Positions 47,615 through 60,296 are shown, counted from the first letter of the stretch. The stretch is 64,000 bases of DNA from Stratiolaelaps scimitus (GCA_019614645.1 JABWDB010000007.1:5717501-5781500), one strand, 5' to 3'. Made by a program: numbers and translations. Notes: generated by a model not told the origin, from the sequence alone.

Positions 47615-48200
47615 CTGCCCGCCGATCTGTCTGTTCGTTGGCTTGATCTTCAGCTCTATCGGGTTCGCCTCTCGCCGATAGCGTTTATCGTTATGTCGGT
47701 GGAGATCTTCGAGAAGATTTTCAATGTTATGATTATGATGTCGCCGGCAACGCCGCTCGCAATAGGACCAAACGTCACTGACGACAACGCTGGGTCCATG
47801 TGAGACAGAGGCCGCCCGCAGCTGCTGCCGCCGCCGCTGCCGTTCGTTATTTTGCGGCTTTCTACTGTTTATTCGCTTTCCTCTTTTGCGTTATTTTTTT
47901 GTGGCTATTTTTCTTATTTTTCTCCCTCCCCTCCCCCCGCCCTTTTCAGAAGAATCGATCGACCGCGAGCGCATCTATGGACACGCGTTTTGACCGCGGC
48001 CACGATTTTGTTGCTACTGATCTTGGAAGCTGATGGGCAAGTGGAAGAGGAATCGGAGAGAACGCGCCTCGCGGTAGAGCGACAGAGAAGATGTTCGTTC
48101 CCTCGATTTGGCCATCGACAACAGCAATCCACTGCTGCTGCTGCTGCTGCGGCTGTAGCATAGCTGCAATAGCAGCGGTTTAAAGCAAGAGGTACTTTTT

Positions 48201-48265
48201 GAGGCAAATGATTGAAGTCAAATATATGTATTATTTTGTCATTATTAGTATTATTTCATGGTACC

Positions 48266-48298
<33 letters not shown>

Positions 48299-51200
48299 TT
48301 AGCTGACCCTAAGCTTATTTCAGTGGCAGGAGCTGATTGTACGCATGCAAACACAATACTTGTCAAATTGTCCAATCAAACTGAAAATAAATTGCTTATA
48401 CTATTCGAGATAAGGAACACAAACGTTAAGGATGTGACATGTGGACGACGACGACGACGACGAAACGAGAGTTCAAATGCGACAGGCGACCCCGTGAGAA
48501 CGTGTCCGGGAAGACAAAAACGACACAAACAAGGGGTAACTTCCGCTGTTAATAAATCATATGCAATATATTTATATGTCGATGCCCGCTGTCTCTTGGT
48601 GACACCGCGCTGACATTGTTTCCCGCCAAACGAAATCAGTTGACAACAACAACAACAACAATATCGCAGAGGGTATTATAATCGTATTGTGTATAATGGA
48701 CGCCGCCGTGATCAGCACATACAGTCGAATAGTGATCTTGGCATAATCGGATTTCTATGTGCACGTAAACACCCGTGTCCATTGCGTGAAAGAGGAAGAA
48801 GAAAAAGAATCTCACACGATTCGCTGTATAATAGCGTTCTGCTTATGCTGATAACGCTAGTAACCAGGATATCTCAGGAAGTGAATTTTATGGGACAGCC
48901 CGAGGACATTTGACGTTCAGCTGACTACACAAAGCCACCGGGCTCCACCGATGGTACAATAGCTAAGTAGATCGATTGGATGTCCTCACATCCGTAGAAT
49001 AGCATCTGCCCGTCTGTGTTACGAATGCATTCGAGAATGCGATAGCAGACACCGTTTACTGGTCGCCATAACAGAGTGGTTTCGTACGATTTTCTCAGTT
49101 TTGTTGTTTATTTATTGGGACGTGCATCCCTACATATTGTGCGGGCAGGGTTTACCGTGTAGAGTCTCCACCAAATGGAGATAATGACAATATATCATGA
49201 CGCACATCGCACATACCCAACGGACGTTTAACAGAGTCAGTCCCGTGAAGGGAAATCATCAGGACAAGTGTACAAGTTAAATGACTACGCCTCGGGTCGA
49301 ACAGCTGACATTGTTCATCGACTATTACATTATACTACATGACCAAACGTTATCCACCACTGGACAATACGGATTTTGAGCGCAGAGGTCGACGTTAACG
49401 GCGTCCATCGCCTTCCACCGTTACTAAACAGGCACTGCCAAGGCAGGTTGGGCATCTATACAGTGCGTTCCGGCACTTAACCGGTACGAGGGCTCGTTCA
49501 GCTCGAGCTCGCTGTGAGGCCTCTTCTTCCGGTCATCGGGTATATATATATGTATATATATATATAGAGAGAGAGAGAGAGGAGGGCGGTACACAAAACA
49601 GTCACCACTCTGTAAAGACGATCGTGTCGTTTACTCCATAATTACCTCTGTCTTCAGAGGGCACTAGCTAGCTTTTCAGCTCATGTCGAGGAAGTCGATC
49701 TCGAGATATATGCAGTTTCGAACGAAGTTCTACGGTTCAATACCTCTGCATACAACAACCTCGTATAATAATTCCTCACCTCAAATTCAAATAGTGGTAT
49801 CTTGACGAAACCGCAGTATTCTATAATGCAGTTAAGATCTCGTTAAGGATATATTAAAGAAGGCGATTAATTATTCGTAGTTATAAGCAACAATGTACAC
49901 GGGATGCACAGAACACAAGCAAATGTATTACAGCAAACATACTAAGCATATTAATTATTAACTTACTACCCTTATTAATTAAAGGACGTGAGATGGAATT
50001 CCTATTAGTTAGACCTCCGTTCATATATATCTCGAATTTGCTGGGCAGCATGAACACATGGCCGTGGTCCTGCGAGAGACTACCGGTTGTGGCGCAACTT
50101 CGTCTAAAGATGATGATGCTGTTCAGGCCGAATGGGATAAATCGTCATCGAAATGTACAATTAATGGTCTTCACCACGTATTTTTCGCCGGACTAAAGGT
50201 CTCCATAATCGAGATGACACTTGTATTCGTACGTACTGTAGCTTGCTTTCGGTGACATACCACGGTAATGAGGCCCAGACGGCTGACTCATTAACAATAT
50301 TGGCACTCATATTTCAATCTGTTGATGTTGTATATCATTTTATGAATTGTTGACACGAGGTAACAATAATAATAGTAATAATAAAGCATAATTGCAAATA
50401 AATAAGCAGAAATAAAGCAAATATTCTTACGTACGTTTATCAGTACTATCAACGTATTTTTTCCCTTCACGTCTACCTCGTTCATCATCGCTGCGGTCAT
50501 GAGCGACCTTGCTCACACATCAAATTGCCGTGCACGGATTCGACTCGTGCGATGACTCGATTTTGTGCCAGGTTTTGCTAGACATGCAACGCGTGCCCTG
50601 TCGCGTTAGATTGCTCCATTAATGACTTTTAATTGGATGTCAAAAAGCGTTATCCGATTGGACGAAGAAAGTATTCATCAGAATCGATTACAATTAATAC
50701 AAGGCTTTGATAGTAACGTAAAGCTAGTTAGGCTGTAACGATTAACAGGTAAAATGGAAGCTAGCCATTATACTGTCACATGTCGATTTTTTTTCTTCTC
50801 CCAAGCTGGGAGATGTTTCGACCGGTTGACACGATTCGATTAGGTTGTAATGACCGAAAGAGGCTTTGATGATGAGAGGGGATTTGATTGAAGGCTAGAT
50901 CTGTGCGGATTTCCGCTATCTGCCTAACACTGCTTGCTACCTAACGTGGATCTGAACGAACAACACGACTTGTAGGTTGTGCGGATTGCAACTCACTACT
51001 CGTCCGGCGCAGTGCCGGGGTGTCCGCCATCAATTTATTGTCGGTTGTCACAAGAGGGCGCCGTTTCGAAAAACGACTACTCCTCTGAGCAGCAGCAGCA
51101 GCAGCTATGTCTTAAAACAACGAATTATCGGACGTAGTGTTGTTAACGTGTTGTGTTGATTTTTACCTAGATATTTTCCAGACCATGCAAGGTTTTGTTC

Positions 51201-51689
51201 TATTAGCGCGTCTGGAGTTTTTTTTACAGCGCTTAGGTTCTGGATAGGGATATGTCACAAGGTCACGGGATCCTAACCTGTGGCCTGCGGCTTTTTTCAT
51301 CTAGAAACTTGGCCGTCCAGTCGACCGCACTGACATGTAGACTATAATGTAGTTTAAAGTTCAATTCAATTGCCGCGATACGACTAGCTAATCATCAGAG
51401 GATTTTGAGGCCACTCGCTGAATCTTGAATCTTTGAATCTCATCATGAATTGAATATACCCTGGATAAACCTCAATGGTCAACTAGTGTATCCGTCTGTT
51501 GCACATGACCTACGTGCTGACAAGTAATGAATGTTCTTCTTTCAACATTCTCGGCCATATCGTCGTCGTGATCTGTAGTCGGTCTGGCAGACGAAGCACG
51601 ATTTAAGTGCTAATGAATACGTTTCGGATCAACGCACGAACGTTGGCTACAGTAACTCTCACTGCAACTCTCAGTGGACAGGACTATTT
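48201..51689. other. AT-rich region without supportable genes
   Basis: Includes short TA tracts near 48.27 and 49.55 kb, an adjoining GA run and a TAA-rich stretch near 50.36 kb. I see no paired splice sites flanking a coding-like frame. Confidence 0.45.
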
Positions 51690-53110
51690 AGCTCCCCGAG
51701 CACAAACATTAAGATAGTCTCGCCAACGAAGCTGTACGCATTCGGACGCTGTCGCACAACGAACCCGCTGCCGCTCGCCATTTCACGTGACCACACGGCA
51801 CGTGGTCGGTGGCTGTCCACGTTCATGTGCTCGTGTACTGTCAAATCGACCAAACAGGTTTGTGTTATCGTAGGCAAAGCGATGTCGTACGAAACGTCCA
51901 GCTGAGGCAACCAGGCATTGTCTCCGCTGTCGGGCTACGAAAAACGATAACTGCATCGAAGAAGGAAATGAAAGGGTGGTGTTGTTTTTTGAAAGTGACT
52001 CTCAAGATGTTGTGACATGTCTATCTCAGTCTTGCACTCTACCGACTGAGATAGCCATGTCACAGCATGACTGGACGTTCCTGCCGCATGTTCAGCTATG
52101 ACTTTATGAGATGCTAAATGAATGCAATTACAGAAATGGGTGGGGCGGGCTGAGTGAGGATATGGGATCGTCTGCTTGTTTTTTTTCTTTTCATTTGTCC
52201 TCTATTAGAAATGGTGTTTGATCCAGTCGTTTAGGGGTTTACAGGACGCCAGTTTATTTGATGACGTTATAACGGGACAGCGTTGGCAGGACGAGGGCCT
52301 TTGACATCTGGTACTGTCCACCTTCTCCTAAAATCATGATACAATTTCAACGTGAGCATCTGCTACCGCCCGTGCGCAGCATTGAGCCTCTGCCGAAGGG
52401 GCCATAAAATGATTTATGGTTCATGGTTCCAATTGCCCCTTCGGGGGCGCAGGCGTTCGAGCACGGAACGCGAGGCCAAGTAGTAGGTGTGCTGAGTGTC
52501 ACGGTTATAAGACTCATGTCTGTAACATAGGGGCTACCCCTGGCGGTGGCACTGCACAATACCCGAGTTACGGCATGCGTCATCGATCCCAGTGCGTGTA
52601 TGCTCTTGCAGCTACGAAAATACCGGTGGCCCCTTTCACAAAATACAAGAAAAAGGCTGTTTGTTGGCTAACAGCTAGAGTATATCTGAGTTAGTGCAGC
52701 TTGGTGTGCTCAAATTTTAAGTTGCATATAGCGCGAACGATATCCCACCATGCGGGTGGCATATATGAACAATCCATAAATGAAGCGTCACGGTTCGGGC
52801 TGTTCAGGCGCGGCGGCCTCTCAATGAAAACCACGCACGGCGCTACGATATGCGATTGCCAGTTCGATTCCTTACAAAGATGTCGTTTTCTCGACCATGG
52901 TTAACATTGCCCTGCCGTCACATGGGTTCGTTGGAGAAAGCCCAGATATGTTGAGAGTGACCGAAAGTGGACGTATAAGGCCAGAAATCTCTACTCCTTG
53001 AGGACACTACAATTGATCTCGCATGAGCCCGCTCTTCTGAGAGACAACTGATTAAAGCAACGCTACTTATCAAAGCGGTACCGAGACCTATCGAAGGAGG
53101 ACAGCTGAAA
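51690..53110. repeat. Long dispersed repeat, copy 1
   Basis: Several blocks match 55.93-56.80 kb in the same order, with many mismatches and insertions. Examples are GCTGTCGGGCTACGAAAAAC, CGGGACAGCGTTGGCAGGAC, GGGGCCATAAAATG, TTGCCCCTTCGGGGG and TCTCGCATGAGCCCGCTCTT. It carries no coding frame. The hairpin at 52011-52064 is one of the insertions relative to copy 2. Confidence 0.55.
52011..52064. repeat. Near-perfect 21-bp hairpin with tRNA-like arm
   Basis: TGTGACATG-T-CTATCTCAGTC (52011-52031) pairs with GACTGAGATAG-C-CATGTCACA (52044-52064), with one mismatch and a 12-base loop. On the minus strand the right arm and loop read CTATCTCAGTCGGTAGAGTG, very like the D-arm and A-box of a tRNA-Lys. 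Confidence 0.75.
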
Positions 53111-53375
53111 GTCAGCTATGGAAAAAGGCATTTTTTTGGAGTCCGCGCGACGTAAACGCCAGACGAACAGGCGGACTAAGATCTACATACACCTCGCTGA
53201 GCCCGAACGGCATTTCTGTCAAAAAGAACTGACAAACGTCCAGATTGATCAGAAAATTGGTGTGAAGTTGAGAAGACGTAGAGTACCTGTCGCAAATGCA
53301 ACTGATTTTTTGTCCAACTTTCAGATCACCCTGCCCCAAATCGATTTATCCTAATTTTTTGCTGCGCGATTTTCA

Positions 53376-53520
53376 CTGAAAATTGCAATGAGTTGTCACT
53401 GGTTAGCCAACGTTGGGACACCATGCAAGCATATCAATTCGAACTTAAGTATGATAGTGTTTATGACACAATTCGTATGATGGTTCGCCAGTTTGACCAA
53501 CTGAATGATCGCTCCAAGAA
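53376..53520 (+). repeat. Direct repeat unit 1
   Basis: Begins GAAAATTGCAATGAG and runs through GTCACTGG, AGCCAACGTTG and GGACCAACTGAATGATCG-like blocks. It is repeated at 53765-53910 in the same orientation and in inverted form around 54.89-55.02 and 55.66-55.70 kb. Confidence 0.6.
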
Positions 53521-53521
53521 A

Positions 53522-53751
53522 ATGGTTTGCCGCCCATGATTTAAATTGCCCCTCCGGGGGTACAGGCATTGGTGCACTGGATCCGATGTCATACAGGCGG
53601 CACAAGGCTGTGGGTTAACCGCCCGAGCATTCTAAGGGTTGTGCAACTTAGTGCCAATATTTTAATTTACATACATTGAAAGCGCTGCACGTAGCACTGG
53701 CTCATTTGTGAGAACTGTGCTGATGAAATGATTAGCGCCCAATCAATCAAT
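53522..53751 (+). mobile_element. SINE-like element, family C, copy 1
   Basis: About 230 bases, highly similar to 56361-56592. It shares GCCGCCCATGATTTAAATTG, CCCGAGCATTCTAAGG, ATGTGCAACTTAGTG and ACGCTGCACGTAGCA, and ends in a short AATC tandem tail. No coding frame. The length, tandem tail and repeated copies suggest a SINE. Confidence 0.62.
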
Positions 53752-53764
53752 ACATACTGTCCAC

Positions 53765-53910
53765 TGAAAATTGCAATGAGCAGTCACTGGTCAGCCAACG
53801 TTGTGTACACAATGTGACCGTATCTATTCGAACTTACGTGGTGCACTATTTAAAACACGATTCGTACGATGCTTCGCCAGCTGGACCAACTGAATGATCG
53901 TTCGAAGGGT
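53765..53910 (+). repeat. Direct repeat unit 2
   Basis: Second copy of the block at 53376-53520. The family C element sits exactly between the two copies. Confidence 0.6.
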
Positions 53911-53995
53911 TACGTTCCAAAATGTTGAAAGAAGTGGTTAACTTAATTTAAGTGAACAACTTAGTTTTCATAAACAATCTATAATCTATCACTTA

Positions 53996-54050
53996 TCATT
54001 GTAACAATTGCAGCTCCTTTAATAAACCAATAAAGCTTTACCTTACCTTA
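53996..54050 (+). mobile_element. SINE family B, 3' fragment
   Basis: Reads TAACAATTGCAGCTCCTTTA, then ATAAACCAATAAAGCTTTAC and CTTACCTTA, matching the family B tail. Confidence 0.65.
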
Positions 54051-55020
54051 TACGGCCCACAGGTGTGATGCCCTTGTGTGTCGATACTATCTGCCTATTT
54101 TTATCAACTCATTTCTATCGCTATTTTCTTTATATATTCTACGCTGTATTCACAGAGTGGCCGTGCAGTTCGTTTTCCTATAACTACCTTTCTACGTTGG
54201 GGGTCAGCTAGGTATGTCTTAGACCATCTGTTCAGCTGCCGTATTCTTTTGCGCGGACTCCAAAACGATCTATTTTCCATAGCTGACCGTTAGCTGTCAT
54301 CGTTATATAAGCCCCCGGTACCGCTTTGTAGCAGCATTGCTTTGACGAGTTGTCTCTCAGTAGAGCGGGCGCATGCGAGAGCAATTGTAGTGTCCCCCAG
54401 GAGCAGAAATTCTCATCGCCTTCTTCCTGTTTTCGGTCTTATCGTGGGATTGATCATACTGGTCTCTCTCTAACAGATGTATGTGACAGATGGATTGATT
54501 GGGTGTTGATTTTATTATCGTTTTCGGTATATGTAACTTCAAATATTGGCAAGTTGTTTAGAATGCTCTGGCTGTTACTAGGATATAGTTTTGCTGAAAA
54601 TCTGGTAGATTGATTTCCACATTAGTTCTCCATTTGTGGACGAGAGTTGGCGAACGATCAAGTCAAGTAGCTCTAAATGCCGATATTTGACGTCTGTGTT
54701 GCGTCCGCTGTGACTTGATTGTAATTGATTATTATTTTTAATGTGGTAGAATAGCGAATAATTTAAACAAAAACGGATATGAGCAGCCAATTTTCATCGC
54801 CGTAAATGGAATATACTTACGATAGCAGTGCTCGATTCTAAACAGTTATACCCTTCTGTTACCCATATACCCAAGCGTTTACAATGAAGTTAATCACTTC
54901 TTTCAGCATTCTGGATGAAATCTTGGAGCGATTTATTTAGTTGGTCTAGCCGGCGAACATAAACACTATTCCACATAAGTTCGAATAGACCCGTTCACAT
55001 TGTGTGCTCAACGTTGGCCG

Positions 55021-55449
55021 ACGTTGGGATATGTCATGTCCATCTGGGGCAATGGATATAAAGAGGTAGTAGATAGAGGGAGAGTAATTCAAAATGATGC
55101 ACTTCGAGCAGTGTCTGGAAGGTCCCGCAGAGAGTCTGTTACCGATCTCTATGGCAGGTACAAACTCCTCACCGTGGATAAGTTAAGTCAGGTTTCCACC
55201 GCGATTCTGGCTTTCAAAATGATCAAGGGTATAATACCGTCCGATGTCGCGTTCCCCATTGTGGCCGTCGACAGAAAAACTTCTCGCCGGGCAACAGAGT
55301 TTGTACTACCTACAGCCGTCAGGGTAACTACTTGCCAGTCTCTGGCTTATCAGATGCCGTTGGTTTGGAGCTCGCTCCCGAAGGAGGTTAGGGAGCTCAC
55401 ATCTACCAGGAGGTTTGCCAAGGAGATAAAGAAAATATTGCAGTTATAA
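55021..55449 (+). mobile_element. Non-LTR retrotransposon, 3' end of reverse-transcriptase ORF
   Basis: A continuous frame of about 140 codons ends with a stop at 55447-55449. It reads VMSIWGNGYKEVVDRGRVIQ, then NDALRAVSG, LYGRYKLLTVDKL and YQMPLVWSSLPKEVREL. This is the C-terminal region that follows the catalytic core in Jockey/CR1-like LINE reverse transcriptases (pattern: WGN, then about ten residues to a Q-N-x-A-L-R motif, then L-x-x-L at the next helices). The catalytic core (YADD region) and endonuclease are absent, so the copy is strongly 5'-truncated and inactive. The frame itself is intact, suggesting a fairly recent insertion. Its sequence does not match the older scrap at 45.4 kb, which covers a different part of the domain. 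Confidence 0.72.
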
Positions 55450-55605
55450 TGTTATATAATTGTGTGAATTAGATACCCTGAATATTGTGAATTGTAAATA
55501 ATTTGAGTGAATATCTGTTGACAGAATAATCTATTATAATTGTGAAATCGTAATTGCATGAACAATTTGGTGATAATACACTCTTACTTTTACCCTTTTT
55601 TTAAT

Positions 55606-55650
55606 CGAGAACTTAAGCATTGTAAAATTGCAGTTCCGGAAATAAACCGC
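55606..55650 (+). mobile_element. SINE family B tail fragment downstream of the LINE
   Basis: GAGAACTTAAGCATTGTAAA, then TTGCAGTTCCGGAAATAAAC matches the family B 3' region. It lies about 160 bases after the LINE stop codon. Confidence 0.55.
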
Positions 55651-55929
55651 AATGTTATGTTGGCTGACCAGTGACTGCTCATTGCCATTTTCAGTGGACA
55701 GTACGTCTCGTTGGACATTCACCTTAGAGGCGGGTGCGCGTATTCGAACGCTGTCGTCTAAGCACCGCAAACCGCGTCAACATTCGCACGATACAACGAT
55801 GCACGTTGTGGTTGGGCATATGATCTGCTTGGACACATTTTAGAATGAAACAACTGGCACTGTAAATGTCATGGGGCAAACGAAATAGAACGCAGATGAA
55901 GTACATTTTCCTTGTTAACGCTCAACTAA

Positions 55930-56795
55930 CATTCACCGTACACGGCACTGCTTTCGGTCTTGCTTCATACGACGGACCCCTTTGAACTCAAACGTGCATC
56001 GGCGCAAATCTCACTCATGCACCTACGTGCCTCCCTGGATTGCAGTGTTCAAATTGGATTGTCAGGCATTGGCCACACATATTTGTACAACATCCGGTTG
56101 TCGGGCTGCGAAACTCGATTAATGTTAAATGCATCCCAGGTAAAACGACATGGTGGGCTTTAGCTCACAGGTTTCACATGTAATAGATGTTTACGAGCTG
56201 CTAAATCGGTGCAGTGATGTTACACGGGGACAGCCTTGACAAGATGCGTGCAGTTGAAAACTGACACTGCCCACCATCACCTAAAGTCATGACACAATTT
56301 CGACGTGAACATCTGTTGTTACCGATGCCCAACGTCAAGTGTCTGTTAAAGGGGCCATAAAATGGCTTGCCGCCCATGATTTAAATTGCCCCTTCGGGGG
56401 TACAGGCATCGGTGCACAGGATGCGATGAGAGGGCGCACAAGGCTGTGAGGTAACAGCCCGAGCATTCTAAGGGATGTGCAACTTAGTGCTAATATTTTA
56501 ATTTACATACATTGAAAACGCTGCACGTAGCATTGGCATATTTGTAAGAACTATGCTGATGAAATAATTACTACCCAATCAATCAATCAATCCGCCACAT
56601 AGGTCTGTTGTAGGAAGTCCAGCATGATTGACGTCTAAGAAAAAGGCGAAAAATAGAAAACAGAAAGTGAAAATCCCTACTCCTGGAGAAGACTACAACT
56701 GTTCTCGCATGAGCCCGCTCTCCTGAAAAACAACTCCTCAAAGCAATACTGCTACAAAGCGGTACTAAGGCATATCAAAGGAAGATTACCTTTAT
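55930..56795. repeat. Long dispersed repeat, copy 2
   Basis: Counterpart of 51690-53110; it encloses the family C element at 56361-56592. Its left end (GACGGACCCCTTTGAACTC) is also shared with fragments at 0.9 and 31.3 kb. Confidence 0.55.
56361..56592 (+). mobile_element. SINE-like element, family C, copy 2
   Basis: Second copy of the element at 53522-53751, with the same (AATC)n tail (three units). It contains a short inverted pair, GGCTGT and ACAGCC, around GAGGTA that recalls a tRNA arm. Confidence 0.62.
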
Positions 56796-58924
56796 ATATA
56801 TATATTCGACAGAATAATCAAACTGTGAGTTGTCAACAAAATAACACGAACAATGTTCCTTCATAGATATTTCTAATTTAGCCCACGATGTCCTCACGGA
56901 GCAAGCGGACAGTACCTAGTTGCGAAACAGGTGTACTGCAAACTGACAGCGTCACCAACAGGCAAGAACCATTTACACATTCGTCGGTAAGCCAACTGTA
57001 CGGGAATTTTATGATTACCCCAAAGCAGATGAGGGAGGAAGGCAACATATCAACCGAGCCAGATCGTAGATACACTCCAGTACATCGCAGCTGTAGCTGT
57101 GTAATCAGAACATATTAGCCAAGAAACCTTCGATTAATACCCTTCTCTACGATTATGTAATAACAGTCGATTGTCCCTTCTTGTAAAAAGCCTCAATCTT
57201 CTCCGGAAATATGAATTTTTCCACCACGTCGAAGGTTTGTCATTTTGGTGTCAGGTTTGGTGCATTACTTCTTACGCTCGCATGCTAACACAATATATTT
57301 ATGTTGAACATTTCGATGGGCGTTGTGCTTTCTGCAAGCAGATAATTAAGGCACAACCAGCTATGATGCGGTATTTGCTATTCAACCAGAATGACGGTAA
57401 ATATCGACGTCCACCAACACGTTGGGCCATAACACAACGGTGTACAATTAAACAAATTTAGTTTTCCATCTCGAATTCCAAATCATTGGATCACAACAAG
57501 CTTCATTGCATAACTTTAACCGAAATTAAACTATGAGGTTGTGATCATGTCTGAGGCTACGATGATTATAGAAAATAGTAAGATCAATATTGGGTGGCAA
57601 TGACGCAGTAGTTTACAGATCAGTACGGTAACCTATGGCCTATTTTTCCTACAAAAATATCTTCATCTGTATATTCCGCCTCCATTATAGATTCCGTGCC
57701 CGATACTAATCATACACCACTAACTACGTAAGTTTAAAAAGCACATATTTGATCATTTACTCCTGTTAAATACATAATATATGTTTACGAATTTTTATTA
57801 TTTATATATGTATATATATATATGTAGTTTTGTTAATTCATCGGTCATCTTTTGATTTACATATACACAGTAATGTTGATGATATTCGGGAAGGTTGGCT
57901 CGTTCGGTTGTTTATTTTGGTTCAACAAAATATACTAATAATGATAATTATTATTATTATTATTATTTTTATGTCTGTTATTTAATTTTTCTACAACTTC
58001 ACCGATCACTCATGCCGACTCGTGCTATTGTCCGTTCCTGTGAATCAAGTTAACGGCCAGTGATCAGTGTATATACTTATATGTATGTGTAAAATATCGT
58101 TGATAATATTTATCGGATATCTACACAATTATTCAACTGGTTCATTTTGTCTGCCTCTTTAACTTCACTCATTTTGTCCATTGTTACTTCAACTTCAACT
58201 CAGCCGAGTCCAGGGCCGCTCCGGCCCCGCCACTCCCGAAACAGCCTCGCTCGAGCACGTATATGAAAATTGCCTCAGTGATATATCAACATCGGTCTCG
58301 CCATATGTGTTCATCTCCCCTTTAGGCGTTTGGCAATCACCGCACCCTGCAACATCATTTACACTGTCTCTCCTAATCGATAGGGCCCCATACACTAGAG
58401 TCGGTATCGACACGAGCAACAGGAGAAGCCACAAGCAACGTAATGAAAATTTCGTGCAACCGCCACAAACTCATCCGCTGTCTGTATATCTCTGTCTATC
58501 ACCACGGTTGTATGTGGCATTCAGCTGGCGTGGGTGATTGTTCCCCTTTACGTGATGTGACTGACCATGCTGACTAATAGAAACGTAGACATGAAACGGG
58601 CAGCACGAATTGCGTCGCCTTCGCAAGCCCTATAAATATGGATCCCTTCCTCTCTTGCTACTGTATTCCTTCTCTGCAATGTACATTTCACACAGGTAGG
58701 CATAAACACTCCGACACAGACGTCATCTGTACACGACAAAACCATAACCATTTGCTGTGTCAGCCGAACTTCCCGCCATTGACTACTGAGGTTCTCTCGT
58801 AACTTAACGTTCTAGCGATTCCCCATTCTGCTGCCGCTTCCGGTAGCAGTCACCCCCACACAGACGGCCTTATACTGCTCAAACTTTCATTTTTCTCAAT
58901 TTGACAAGAAGTTAGTCCACCATC

Positions 58925-58928
<4 letters not shown>

Positions 58929-58974
<46 letters not shown>
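58929..58974. repeat. (TA)n microsatellite
   Basis: About 46 bases of pure TA. Confidence 0.95.
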
Positions 58975-58978
<4 letters not shown>

Positions 58979-60261
58979 ACAGGGGGATCCCTCACTTCGT
59001 TCTATGACTATAGTTGTTTCTTTAATCCACTCATTCATGATTTAAGTTTGTTAAGTAAACAAGTTACCTTTTAACTCCAGACAATTTTTGCTCGAATTCA
59101 AGCTAATCAAGCCTATTCTCAAACAATAAGTCTTACACGATTATAGGTTAATTCTAAAATTGAAATCGGCTGTCCGAAGGGTTCCGACACATGGACACCT
59201 TGATAGCGCGTTCTGCCCCAATGACCAATTTGTAGCGCCGCGAACGCTTGACAACAACGTGAAATAATGTATTGCGCAACGATACGGGGTGATCTGCAAG
59301 GTTAATCGCGTACAAAATTTAGACCAAATTTTACGCGATAATAATGAAAATCCCTGTATACCGCCAGCAGTGCTAGCTTTCTGTTCCGGTAATAAAAAAA
59401 TAGCCAATAGGGTCGGTCTGCTGCTGGCCAAGCCGGCCCCCCTGTTGTCGACGACACTTTATTCCTAAAGCACTTCACTCAAAGAATCCACTCTTCCCCG
59501 TCGCAAGGCCTGTCCATCCGGCAGTGGCAACCATGCGTTAAATCGGGCTGACGCTTTTGGTGACATGCGGCTGACCACTGATCTTGCTCAAAGGCACAGA
59601 TTTCCAGATCAAACACATTATCCAGCTCGCACAATTTACTCTTAACTGCTATCTTTCTTCTATACTCCTCCGATATTTTTAATGCGCCCATCGGACAAAT
59701 ACTCAATTATACAATACAAGCACGCCCTGCTCGATACTGTGATTCTCTCTCTCTCTTTCTCTCTGTTTGCTCTCGTCCGCGCTTTCTTTCTCTATAAGTA
59801 CGATACACAAAATTAACGCGTTATCACCATTAACAACATTAACAATGTCATTAATACTATTATTACTCCTGTTTAACTATGCTCTCTCTCTCTCTATCTC
59901 TCTCGTTCTTCAAACACATCCACGCATACTTGGCAACCCATCTCTTCTCAATACTGCAATCATAGTGATAAATATCATTGTGATAAACGCGATTCGTACA
60001 AGAGTGAACGACCTGAGCCGCTTTCCTGTTGTCCAAACGACCACAGATACGTGTATGTGGACGTACGCCCCCGAGATGGTGACAATACTAATCATTGTTT
60101 AACGTTTTTGAGTCAGAACAGAGTCGTTATTCAAAACAGGAGTGTTTCCGTGTTTCGAGGTAACCCACCCGATCGACGATACCCTTTACGGTCTTCTGTA
60201 TTCATTAGCGGTGATTAATAATTGGTTTGCAGACAAATACACCTCTTTCTCTCTCCTCTCG

Positions 60262-60263
<2 letters not shown>

Positions 60264-60293
<30 letters not shown>
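60264..60293. repeat. (TA)n microsatellite
   Basis: Pure TA tract, followed by a (GT)n run at about 60.33-60.35 kb and another TA tract at about 60478-60499. Confidence 0.95.

Positions 60294-60296
<3 letters not shown>

Larger units (their letters stand above)
31941..48200. other. GC- and CpG-rich islands with no supportable exon
   Basis: Presumed long 5' intron or upstream region of the mosaic gene. GC-rich, CpG-dense segments occur at about 32.5-34.3, 37.7-40.3, 43.7-44.8 and 46-48.2 kb, separated by AT-rich DNA. In these islands long frames are open on several strands at once, which is expected from composition and is not evidence of coding. They may include promoters and untranslated first exons. 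Confidence 0.45.
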
